Positions 1 through 5,422 of a DNA stretch of 5,484 nucleotides are shown in pieces. The stretch covers positions 1-5,484 of the forward strand of contig PKTO01000318.1 of the NCBI GenBank assembly GCA_002869095.1, written 5' to 3'. Origin of the DNA: Clostridiales bacterium (GTDB taxonomy: Bacteria > Bacillota > Clostridia > Peptostreptococcales > BM714). The notes beneath the pieces were generated by a model. It was not told the origin of the DNA, did no database searches, and worked only from the letters and a program-made list of their open reading frames with translations. Position numbers and translations under genes: made by a program. Each line of letters begins with the position of its first letter. The first letter of the stretch is position 1.

Positions 1-126
1 ATTGGGCCTGGCAAGCCCGAGAATTGTGCTGATTTCTCCCACGCAAGCCTCGCCTTCATTTATCATGTTCAGAATTCTCAGCCTGTTCTCGTCCGCAAGG
101 ATATTCAAAACCGCAGATATTTCCAT
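1..126 (-). CDS. ArsR-family winged-helix repressor, N-terminal part (runs off left edge)
   Basis: The first 42 codons of a minus-strand gene are visible, starting at ATG 126-124. The segment around residues 9-19 (LADENRLRILN) is the characteristic first helix of ArsR/SmtB repressors. It is followed by an acidic Cys-containing stretch (EGEACVGEIS, about residues 24-33) that leads into the helix-turn-helix (ILGLARPN at the edge). Members of this family are dimeric repressors that release DNA on binding metals, arsenite or another signal, but the sensing residues lie partly or wholly outside the window, so the effector cannot be named. C28 alone does not establish metal sensing. The start is fixed by a GGAGG ribosome binding site (plus-strand CCTCC at 133-137) six bases upstream of the ATG. 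The gene's own promoter contains a perfect palindrome, which fits autoregulation. It is divergent from the ATPase gene at 318. Confidence 0.85.
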   Translation of the reverse strand, partial: MEISAVLNILADENRLRILNMINEGEACVGEISTILGLARPN

Positions 127-142
127 GTTTCGCCTCCATTTT

Positions 143-178
143 GCGTTACTATGTGAACGCGCACTCACATAGTAACGC
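143..178. promoter_or_regulatory. Probable ArsR operator: perfect 14-bp inverted repeat
   Basis: The arms GCGTTACTATGTGA (143-156) and TCACATAGTAACGC (165-178) are perfect reverse complements separated by 8 bases. The repeat covers the -10 box of the divergent ArsR-family gene and lies between that box and its ribosome binding site. ArsR-type dimers bind such dyads and block RNA polymerase, so autorepression is the natural reading. As RNA it could also fold into a stem in the 5' leader, but there is no T-tract, so a terminator is unlikely. Confidence 0.75.
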
Positions 179-197
179 CGGACCCTCCTTTTGTCAA
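169..197 (-). promoter_or_regulatory. Promoter of the ArsR-family gene
   Basis: Read on the minus strand, a perfect TTGACA -35 box (197-192) is followed by 17 bases and a TACTAT -10 box (174-169, four of six consensus bases). The predicted transcript start is near 162, inside the spacer of the inverted repeat. Box sequence and spacing agree with a sigma-70/sigma-A promoter, and the operator overlap supports it. Confidence 0.7.
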
Positions 198-255
198 TGC
201 CATTCATAAAAAAATAATACATTTTGATAGGATTGTGAATGACCTTGTCCTCCCT

Positions 256-284
256 TTTAATTCCGATTTGGAATATACTATACT
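256..284 (+). promoter_or_regulatory. Possible weak promoter for the ATPase gene
   Basis: The AT-rich stretch just before the ATPase gene contains two TATACT -10-like hexamers (274-279 and 279-284). With 17-base spacing the second would pair with TTTAAT at 256-261, which matches the -35 consensus poorly. The placement, about 30-40 bases before the start codon, is sensible, but the -35 is weak. The promoter may need an activator or may be elsewhere. Confidence 0.3.
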
Positions 285-317
285 TGTAAACAGTTAAAAA
301 GACGGGAGTTGTTTTCA

Positions 318-1067
318 ATGACAGTAAAGTCTTCTTCGCAGTATCTCCGGAGCGCAAGGCTTGAAAGGGAAAAGGTTGAATCCTTCTCGAACTACCCTTT
401 CTGCCTTCCAGCCGTAAAAAACCTGGGCACCCTGAGCTTCCATCCTGCTGTAACTTTCATAGTGGGCGAAAACGGCACCGGCAAGTCAACCCTGCTGGAG
501 GCCATAGCCGTCGCCTGCGGCTTCAACCCGGAGGGCGGAACGAAAAATTTCAACTTCTCTACCATGGAGTCGCACTCGCCTCTGCACCGCTACATAAGGC
601 TTGTCAAGGGAGTGCGCAGGCCCAAGGACGGTTTCTTCATGAGGGCCGAGAGCTTCTACAACCTTGCTACGAACATCTAAAGGCTTGACGAAGACTTGGG
701 AGGGCCAAAGGTCATCGATTCCTACGGGGGAGTTTCACTGCATGCCCAGTCGCACGGCGAGTCATTCTTCGCGGCTTTCATGAACCGTTTCGGCGGCAAC
801 GGGCTTTACATACTGGACGAGCCGGAGGCGGCGCTTTCACCTTCCAGGCAGATGGCAATGATTTCACGCATACACGACCTGGCGGGGCAAAACTCGCAGT
901 TCATAATAGCCACACACTCCCCCATCATAACGGCATACCCCGACGCGACCATATACCAGCTGACCGACAGGTTCGAGAAAGTGGCCTACGAGGACACGGA
1001 CAACTATAATGTTACAAAGGCCTTCCTCAACAACACAGAGAAGATGCTTGACATACTCATGGAATAA
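318..1067 (+). pseudogene. Predicted ABC-type AAA ATPase, split by one in-frame stop codon
   Basis: This reads as one continuous frame of 249 codons with a single TAA at codon 121 (678-680). The first half has Walker A GENGTGKST (residues 50-58). The second half has a signature-like SHGES (145-149), Walker B LYILDEPEAALSP (163-175) and the switch histidine in IIATHSP (H200). Order and total length match small stand-alone ABC-ATPase-like proteins (COG3910-type predicted ATPases, from memory), whose partner and role are unknown. There is no frame change and nothing appears missing: the motif run RAESFYNLATNI ends at the stop and RLDED continues after it. I prefer ATG 318, with GGGAG (304-308) nine bases upstream, over TTG 309, which abuts that site. 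A restart at TTG 696 has no convincing ribosome site. Neither half alone could hydrolyse ATP normally, so a nonsense pseudogene is likeliest. A sequencing error, readthrough or a split two-subunit protein remain possible. Confidence 0.8.
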
Positions 1068-1111
1068 TTGAAGCAGCATGGAATTCAACCGAATCTTATG
1101 CTTTTGTTTCC

Positions 1112-1140
1112 TTGACATAAGGCAGCAACTTTTCTAAAAT
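1112..1140 (+). promoter_or_regulatory. Promoter of the tandem DUF3841-like genes
   Basis: A perfect TTGACA (1112-1117), a 17-base spacer and TAAAAT (1135-1140, five of six consensus bases) form a near-consensus sigma-70/sigma-A promoter. The predicted start near 1147 gives a leader of about 40 bases. The pair of genes therefore appears to be transcribed independently of the broken ATPase gene. I found no clear operator or leader structure here. Confidence 0.75.
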
Positions 1141-1186
1141 TGAAGTTGATAAACGCGTTTATGAAAATTTTTGAAAGGGGCGAATA

Positions 1187-1771
1187 ATGGGTAAAATAAA
1201 GGTTTGGTCCAGGCAGGACAAGAGGGTTGTGGAAACATTGGAAAAGCAAGGCTTCTACCATTGCAAGCCGGAATATATTGAAAACAAAATGGAGAATTTT
1301 GCGGATTACTATAAGAAGCTGTACAGATGGTATGTTTCCAGGGCGGAACGCCTGGTTCCCAGACCCGATTCTTCTATACAATATCCCATATGGGTTTCAA
1401 TGGATCCCGAATATCAGCTGTTGCTGGTTGAAGATTCCGTAATACTTGAAATGGAAGTTGAAGAAAATCTGGTTGTTGTGACGGACCCGGAAAAATGGGG
1501 TTACGTGGTAAACTTTTTCTATCTTCCCCTCAACCAGGAGGATTTGTCCAAGCACGATGCAGAGCTTGACCGCTACGGAATATCCAATGAAGCGGCCTTG
1601 ACAATGAGCCACGAGGGAAACTTTTATCCGCAGCTCAAGAGAAAAATCCAGAACAGCTGGGAACGTCTTTTCCAGGATTACACCATTTCGAATTACCGCC
1701 AGGGAACACTTTGGGAAATTCGCAAGGAATGGATAGTGGACATCAGAGTAGGTGAACCGGCCAATGACTGA
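1187..1771 (+). CDS. DUF3841-like protein of unknown function, copy A
   Basis: This encodes a 194-residue soluble-looking protein with no signal peptide or membrane segment. I recognise it tentatively as DUF3841-like, a bacterial family without an established function. Visible hallmarks are an N-terminal VVETLEKQGFY segment (14-24), YRWYV (46-50), VPRPD (57-61), YPIW (66-69), DPEY (73-76), EDLSK (118-122), FYPQLKRKIQNSW (146-158) and a C-terminal LWEIRKEWIVD (175-185). The many conserved aromatic, Trp and Arg-Pro-Asp positions recur in the downstream gene, so they are probably structural or active-site residues of the family, but no catalytic motif can be named. The ATG is set by an AAAGGGG ribosome site (1174-1180) six bases upstream. 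Its end overlaps the next gene by 8 bases, so the two are probably translationally coupled. The gene is somewhat more AT-rich than copy B, so this looks like an old duplication or two separate acquisitions. Confidence 0.75.
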   Translation: MGKIKVWSRQDKRVVETLEKQGFYHCKPEYIENKMENFADYYKKLYRWYVSRAERLVPRPDSSIQYPIWVSMDPEYQLLLVEDSVILEMEVEENLVVVTDPEKWGYVVNFFYLPLNQEDLSKHDAELDRYGISNEAALTMSHEGNFYPQLKRKIQNSWERLFQDYTISNYRQGTLWEIRKEWIVDIRVGEPAND

Positions 1772-2306
1772 ACGAATAGAACTTTTCGCAGCCCAGACTC
1801 CAATAGTCTTCGAAACCCTGGCATCGGAAGGGCGATATGTAGTAAAAAAAGAGTTCATTGTAAATAAGTACAAAGAATCGGCTCCAGTCATGCTTAAGGC
1901 CTACGATTGGTTTGTCCGCCAGCTGGAATTGAAGGTCCCCCGGCCTGATGGAGCCGAATATCCGGTGTGGCTCTACGGCGACCCAGGATACGCAAATGTG
2001 CATCCCTCGCAGAAGCTGGTCCGCTTAAGCGTGCCCAAAGAACGGCTTGTTCTTTTCGACAACAAGGGCTGGGAGCAGGTCCTCAGCATGAATTATGTCG
2101 AGACAGACCCTGCCGATTTAAGTCGCTTCGAGAAAAAACTCGACCAGTTTGGTCTGGACTGCGGCTTCAGAGCATTTGAAAAGCCCTTCTACCCCCAAAT
2201 CCGCAGGGAAATCGAAGCCAGTTGGCCCCGGATTTTCGACCTCAAGCCGAAAGGAGTTGTACGTGGGGCGACATGGGAGCTGCTGCCCGAGTGGATTTTG
2301 GACTAG
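1764..2306 (+). CDS. DUF3841-like protein of unknown function, copy B
   Basis: This encodes a 180-residue paralogue of the preceding gene. By-eye alignment runs end to end with about one residue in three identical and very few gaps. Shared blocks are FETLASEG (16-23), YDWFV (47-51), VPRPD (58-62), YPVW (66-69), DPGY (73-76), ADLSRF (117-122), FYPQIRREIEASW (142-154) and WELLPEWILD (171-180). No signal peptide or membrane segment is seen. The ATG at 1764 is preferred over GTG 1752 because AGGTG (1750-1754) lies nine bases before the ATG and the GTG is part of that site. The start codon sits inside the last codons of copy A (8-base overlap), so translation is likely coupled and a stoichiometric pair or heterodimer is plausible, but that is inference. 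The gene stops 14 bases from the end of the convergent fic gene. Confidence 0.75.
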   Translation: MTERIELFAAQTPIVFETLASEGRYVVKKEFIVNKYKESAPVMLKAYDWFVRQLELKVPRPDGAEYPVWLYGDPGYANVHPSQKLVRLSVPKERLVLFDNKGWEQVLSMNYVETDPADLSRFEKKLDQFGLDCGFRAFEKPFYPQIRREIEASWPRIFDLKPKGVVRGATWELLPEWILD

Positions 2307-2320
2307 ATAAAACATCGAAA

Positions 2321-3463
2321 TCAATACTCATTGAATATGTCAATATACCTTTTGTATACAAACACTTTATTTCGCTCTCTATTGTCAAGTTTCTCCAAAA
2401 TGCCCGCTTCTATAAGCCTTTCAGCCAATCTTCCAGCTGTAGCATTGCTTGTTTTCAGTTTTTTCATGATTTCTTCTATTGTTGTTGTTGGCTTGTCAAA
2501 CAAGCCTTCGTATATTGAAAGTGCGTTTTTGGACACTCTTCCAAGAGCGCTTATTGTTCTCAAATCATTTTCCTTCAATTGGCCTATGGCTCTGGCCATA
2601 TCAATTGCTTCTCTGGAAGTCTTTATGATTCCTTCCAGGAAAAACTTGATCCATGTTTCGTAGTCTCCCTTGGAATGGATATTGTACAAACAGTCGTAGT
2701 ATGCCTCTCTGTTCTTCTTAAAATACTTTGATATATACAATGTCGGCTTATGCAGGACTTCATTTGCCGCAAGGTAGAAAGCGATCAATAGTCTCCCCAC
2801 TCTTCCATTGCCATCCAGGAAAGGATGAATCATTTCAAACTGACTGTGCAGTAACGCGATTTTTATCAATTCCGGCAAATAATCTTCCTTATGCATGAAC
2901 TTTTCGAAATTGTCCAGCAATCCTTGCATATGTTCAACAGAAGGCGGTATATAGCTTGCTGTGGATATCGAATAACCCCCTACCCAATTCTGCGACTTCC
3001 TGAATTCGCCCGGAGTCTTGTTTTGTTCTCTGACTCCCTGCATAAGAATTTCATGAATTTCACGAATCAGCCTCAATGAAAGAGGCAATGTCTTCATTCT
3101 TTCAAATCCATGGCTTACCGCCTTGACGTAGTTTTCAATTTCTTTGACATCGTTTGGAATTTCCTTATGGATACCGGCTTCGGCCTTTATCAAATCTGAA
3201 AAGGTGGCCTTGGTTCCTTCAATTTGAGATGACAATGTTGCCTCTTTTCTTGCATACATATAGACAAAATAGCTTGGTGAAATCAATGCATCTGTAACCT
3301 CGTCCAGGCGTCCTATCAACATGTTTGCTTCAGAAAGAAGGTAAATCATTTCTTCGTCATAAATGACAGAGGGATTGACTGGCGGCAGGAATTCCGGCAC
3401 AAATGAATAGTACTTGCTTATTCCATTGCCTATTTGCACAAATTTACCGGCTCTGTTATTCAT
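2321..3463 (-). CDS. Class II Fic protein (predicted AMP-transferase) with C-terminal winged helix
   Basis: This encodes 380 residues. The core motif HPFLDGNGRVGR (213-224) matches HxFx[D/E]GNGRxxR completely. H213 is the predicted base that activates the target hydroxyl, and D217, N219, R221 and R224 bind Mg-ATP. Such enzymes transfer AMP from ATP to Ser/Thr/Tyr of target proteins. An inhibitory SSQIEG (78-83, Glu82) fits [S/T]xxxE[G/N] and lies N-terminal to the Fic core, which defines class II. In this class the Glu reaches a core arginine and blocks productive ATP binding. Residues about 305-375 look like a winged-helix DNA-binding domain (TTIEEIMKKLKTSNATAGRL and the following KVFVYK strand). 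The plan resembles the known SoFic type. ATG 3463 is chosen over the upstream in-frame start at 3493 because GGGAGG (3476-3471) stands seven bases before it. The gene is clearly more AT-rich than the metabolic genes beside it, suggesting transfer. The target is unknown, and no Doc/Phd-like antitoxin gene adjoins it. Confidence 0.92.
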   Translation of the reverse strand: MNNRAGKFVQIGNGISKYYSFVPEFLPPVNPSVIYDEEMIYLLSEANMLIGRLDEVTDALISPSYFVYMYARKEATLSSQIEGTKATFSDLIKAEAGIHKEIPNDVKEIENYVKAVSHGFERMKTLPLSLRLIREIHEILMQGVREQNKTPGEFRKSQNWVGGYSISTASYIPPSVEHMQGLLDNFEKFMHKEDYLPELIKIALLHSQFEMIHPFLDGNGRVGRLLIAFYLAANEVLHKPTLYISKYFKKNREAYYDCLYNIHSKGDYETWIKFFLEGIIKTSREAIDMARAIGQLKENDLRTISALGRVSKNALSIYEGLFDKPTTTIEEIMKKLKTSNATAGRLAERLIEAGILEKLDNRERNKVFVYKRYIDIFNEY

Positions 3464-3480
3464 AAAATCACCTCCCAATC

Positions 3481-3510
3481 CACTTATTTTCACTTAATGT
3501 ATATAAGTGA
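3481..3510. promoter_or_regulatory. Probable fic operator: dyad plus extra half-site
   Basis: TCACTTA (3490-3496) and TAAGTGA (3504-3510) are perfect inverted 7-base arms around a 7-base spacer. A third CACTTA (3481-3486) lies exactly 10 bases, about one helical turn, from the 3491 copy in direct orientation. The dyad abuts the -10 box and spans the predicted fic transcription start near 3503. This placement is typical of a repressor site. The Fic protein's own winged helix is the obvious candidate binder, but that is inference. Confidence 0.6.
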
Positions 3511-3538
3511 TTATATACTATTTATATTTTCATTTCTA
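3510..3538 (-). promoter_or_regulatory. Promoter of fic
   Basis: On the minus strand a perfect TATAAT -10 (3515-3510) is preceded, at 17-base spacing, by TAGAAA (3538-3533, four of six -35 bases). The predicted start is near 3503, giving a leader of about 40 bases to the ATG at 3463. The -10 and position are convincing. The -35 is moderate, which suits a regulated promoter. Confidence 0.6.
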
Positions 3539-3546
3539 CTGTTTTT

Positions 3547-3573
3547 ATGCAAATACAATGTTTTTATTTGCAT
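3547..3573. repeat. Inverted repeat upstream of fic, 9-bp arms
   Basis: ATGCAAATA (3547-3555) and TATTTGCAT (3565-3573) are perfect reverse complements with a 9-base spacer. The repeat lies just upstream of the fic -35 box, in an AT-rich stretch without a gene. It could be a regulator site or simply an AT-rich cruciform. Its two arms do not resemble the CACTTA half-sites near the start. Confidence 0.5.
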
Positions 3574-3593
3574 TTCAATCCAGGCATTGAAAT
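3572..3593. repeat. Inverted repeat adjoining the previous one, 8-bp arms
   Basis: ATTTCAAT (3572-3579) and ATTGAAAT (3586-3593) are perfect reverse complements around CCAGGC. The repeat overlaps the end of the preceding dyad by two bases. On the plus strand a short TTTT follows it, but the stem is AT-rich and no plus-strand gene precedes it, so a terminator function is doubtful. It is the second of two back-to-back dyads upstream of fic. Confidence 0.45.
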
Positions 3594-3626
3594 TTTCGAG
3601 GCTTTTGCTTCTGTTTTGTGTTCATA

Positions 3627-3666
3627 TACAAGAAAGCTTCGGCAAATAATGCTGCCGAAGCTTTTT
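3627..3666 (-). terminator. Rho-independent terminator after the crotonase-like gene
   Basis: The arms AAAGCTTCGGCA (3633-3644) and TGCCGAAGCTTT (3653-3664) form a perfect 12-bp stem with an 8-base loop. On the minus strand it begins about 7 bases after the TAA of the crotonase-like gene and runs into a TTTCTTGT tail. On the plus strand it is followed by five Ts, so it could work in both directions. It separates the metabolic transcript from the downstream fic promoter. Confidence 0.85.
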
Positions 3667-3670
3667 ATCT

Positions 3671-4447
3671 TTATTTGAGTTTCCACTCGGGCTTGCGCTT
3701 GCCAAGGAAGGCGTTGACACCTTCATGGGCGTCTTCTGTGGTGCAGAGGGTCGCGAAGTGGTTGTTGACCAGCTCGAATGCCTTTCCGTACTCCATGTCG
3801 CTCATTGCGTAGAAGGATTTCTTTCCCAGCTGAAGGGCCAGCGGGCTCTTTGCCGCAAGCTTGCCTGCAAGCTTCATTGTCTCGGCTTCGAGTTCTCCCT
3901 TGGGAACAACCTTGTTTATCAGGCCTATGCGCTCCGCCTCCGTTGCGTCTATCAGGTCGCCCGTGAGCAGAAGCTCAAGCGCCCTCTTCCTTCCAACGCT
4001 CCTTGAAAGCGGCACTGCCGGTCCCATGCAGAAGAGGCCTACGTTTATGGCAGTAGTGCCGAAGCGAGTTCCTTCCTCGGCTATGGCTAGGTCCGCCGAG
4101 GCTATTATCCCCACTCCGTTTGCCACAGCTATCTTGTGGGCGGAGGCTATGACAGGCTTGCCCATGGCCGCGATTGTGAGGCTCATCTTTTCCATGTTGT
4201 CCACCCAGCTTTTGTACTCAAGGGGAGTTTTTCCTTCCAGGTCGTTTACGTCTATTCCCGCGCAAAAGGCCTTTCCCTCGCCTTTTATCACTACAACCCT
4301 AACCTCCGGATCCTTTTCCATGTCCATCAGGGCTTCGTTAAGCTCGGTTGACAGGGGAACATTGAATGTGTTCATGCTCTCCGGCCTGTTGAGGGTGATT
4401 GTTCCTATGTAGTCCTTCTTTGTTGCAATCAGTGTCTCGTAAACCAT
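3671..4447 (-). CDS. Enoyl-CoA hydratase/isomerase-family (crotonase fold) protein, ECHDC3-like
   Basis: This encodes 258 residues, the usual length for a single-domain crotonase. The N-terminal strand pattern IGTITLNRPESMNTF (14-28), the oxyanion-hole segment KAFCAGIDV (59-67), KPVIASAHKIAVANGVG (97-113), and the C-terminal EGVNAFLGKRKPEW (242-255) are all family hallmarks. By alignment with classical hydratase, the positions of its two catalytic glutamates (Glu144 and Glu164 in the rat enzyme) are Gly113 and Ala133 here, so ordinary hydration of 2-enoyl-CoA is not expected. The FGTTAINVGLFCMGPAVPL stretch (129-147) and the C-terminus resemble ECHDC3-like proteins, whose reaction is unsettled. 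It probably binds an acyl-CoA and acts as an isomerase, hydrolase, lyase or non-catalytic binder. The start follows AGGAG, eight bases before the ATG. The gene lies 33 bases after the DUF89 gene on the same strand and probably shares its transcript, which ends at the hairpin at 3627-3666. Confidence 0.85.
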   Translation of the reverse strand: MVYETLIATKKDYIGTITLNRPESMNTFNVPLSTELNEALMDMEKDPEVRVVVIKGEGKAFCAGIDVNDLEGKTPLEYKSWVDNMEKMSLTIAAMGKPVIASAHKIAVANGVGIIASADLAIAEEGTRFGTTAINVGLFCMGPAVPLSRSVGRKRALELLLTGDLIDATEAERIGLINKVVPKGELEAETMKLAGKLAAKSPLALQLGKKSFYAMSDMEYGKAFELVNNHFATLCTTEDAHEGVNAFLGKRKPEWKLK

Positions 4448-4480
4448 TTAACCGTCTCCTTTTCGTATTTTTTTTGGAGG

Positions 4481-5332
4481 CTAAGGGCGGTGCCCTGTAA
4501 CCACCATGTCGCCGTTTTCGACCCCAAGGTGCCCAGCCACGAGGTCGCACTTGGCCATAAGCATGAAATAAAGAGGTTTTTGTGTCTTTCCCCAAAGGCT
4601 CTCAAGGTTTCCCTGCCCCTTTGAAATTATGAGGTCGGCTTTTTCAAAAAGTTCCCGGAATTCCGCGGATGTATGGTCAAGAAGAGTTCCAGGGGCGTCA
4701 TGGCCGTTTCCTATGACCTTGGCGGCTTTGTCCATTCCAACCCTCAGGGCGTCGCAGGCCGTTGCGTCGTTTATTACCGGCTTTCCCCTGACAGCAAACC
4801 ACAGATTGGGATGCGCCATGGTCTCTATGAAAAGCCTGTCCAGAACAATCTCTCCCGCATTGTCCCCCAGATAGAGAATCGTTTCCGCCTCCGCAACTGC
4901 CGTCTTGAGATTTGATATCTCGTCTACGGCAAATTTTTCCGAAAGAACTCGCCTCAGCGTTTTGTCGACGTCGAAGGGCTTTCCCGGGCCGTAGTCTATT
5001 ATGTTGCCTGCAACCGCAAGCCTGGCCGCCATATCGAAAGGGTCTTCGGCAGACTCAACAAGGTCTTTGAACTCGCCGTAGCGGGCAAGCATCTTGTCGT
5101 TGAAAGCTTCTTTTATTTCCCTGTAGGGGTCCTCTATGCCCAGGATCGAGCGTATCACCCTGTGGCTCTCCGCGACAAGCTCAGGCGGACTCTGGTCGTA
5201 GTCGGCCCTCGCCATGTGGTCGAAAAAGGTCCTCATGGCCCTTTCCCTGTCCTTCTTTTCTTCGAAATTCCGATTGACCGCCCCCACGAACTCGCTGAAC
5301 ACGCAGGGAAGGCAACTGTATCCGTCAAACAT
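4481..5332 (-). CDS. DUF89 damage-control phosphatase-like protein
   Basis: This encodes 283 residues, close to the length of prokaryotic DUF89 proteins of the AF1104 type (subfamily I). Visible hallmarks are an N-terminal CxxC (Cys7, Cys10), ILYLGDNAGEIVLDRL (152-167), RGKPVINDATACDA (182-195), GNGHDAPGT (208-216), ISKGQGNLESL (236-246) and AKCDLV (260-265). In this family the Asp-Asn pair (here D157, N158) and a further Asp (likely D189) hold a divalent metal, and the enzymes hydrolyse phosphate esters. Some members are proposed to remove harmful phosphometabolites. The Cys pair is a trait of the prokaryotic subfamily, and C262 may belong to the same site. The substrate cannot be read from the sequence. 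The ATG is supported by GAGGAGG (5346-5340) seven bases upstream. It is the first gene of a probable two-gene transcript with the crotonase-like gene. It is cytosolic, with no signal peptide or membrane segment. Confidence 0.9.
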   Translation of the reverse strand: MFDGYSCLPCVFSEFVGAVNRNFEEKKDRERAMRTFFDHMARADYDQSPPELVAESHRVIRSILGIEDPYREIKEAFNDKMLARYGEFKDLVESAEDPFDMAARLAVAGNIIDYGPGKPFDVDKTLRRVLSEKFAVDEISNLKTAVAEAETILYLGDNAGEIVLDRLFIETMAHPNLWFAVRGKPVINDATACDALRVGMDKAAKVIGNGHDAPGTLLDHTSAEFRELFEKADLIISKGQGNLESLWGKTQKPLYFMLMAKCDLVAGHLGVENGDMVVTGHRP

Positions 5333-5370
5333 CCTCTTTCCTCCTCGCCTATGGGCATTTGCTCTTTAAT

Positions 5371-5398
5371 ATTATCACAAAAGGAAGGAATTTGACCA
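5371..5398 (-). promoter_or_regulatory. Possible promoter of the DUF89-crotonase transcript
   Basis: On the minus strand, TGGTCA (5398-5393, four of six) is followed by 16 bases and GATAAT (5376-5371, five of six), with a TG dinucleotide just upstream of the -10 as in extended -10 promoters. It falls in the 90-base gap between the upstream gene and the DUF89 start. The upstream gene reads in the same direction and no terminator is visible, so readthrough could also supply transcription. Confidence 0.35.
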
Positions 5399-5422
5399 TT
5401 CATAGCGATAAAATCGGCAGGC

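Noticed and set aside
260..274. Short inverted repeat ATTCC-N5-GGAAT before the ATPase gene as an operator
   Set aside because: Five-base arms in AT-rich DNA are expected by chance, and no nearby promoter box is strong enough to support the idea.
696..1067. Second half of the ATPase as an independent gene starting at TTG 696
   Set aside because: No ribosome binding site lies at the proper distance, the frame is continuous with the upstream half, and the product would lack Walker A.
1074..1105. Terminator after the ATPase gene (AGCAT ... ATGCT followed by TTTTG)
   Set aside because: The stem is only five pairs with a very long loop, too weak to call.
1397..1891. Minus-strand open frame of 164 codons opposite the DUF3841-like genes
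   Set aside because: It spans the junction of two recognisable plus-strand paralogues, has no family motif, and is best explained as a shadow of their codons.
2321..2334. TCAAT-ACTC-ATTGA hairpin at the DUF3841-like/fic junction as a bidirectional terminator
   Set aside because: It has a five-pair AT-rich stem, lies inside the end of the fic coding sequence and has no T-tract.
2321..3463. Fic protein as a Doc-type toxin with a neighbouring antitoxin
   Set aside because: The inhibitory SxxxEG motif is within the same protein (class II), the length is that of multi-domain Fic enzymes, and no small antitoxin gene lies beside it.
3861..4412. Long plus-strand open frame of 183 codons opposite the crotonase-like gene
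   Set aside because: Its low-complexity Ser/Pro/Arg-rich translation is typical of the complement of a coding strand, and the minus-strand protein is clearly recognisable.
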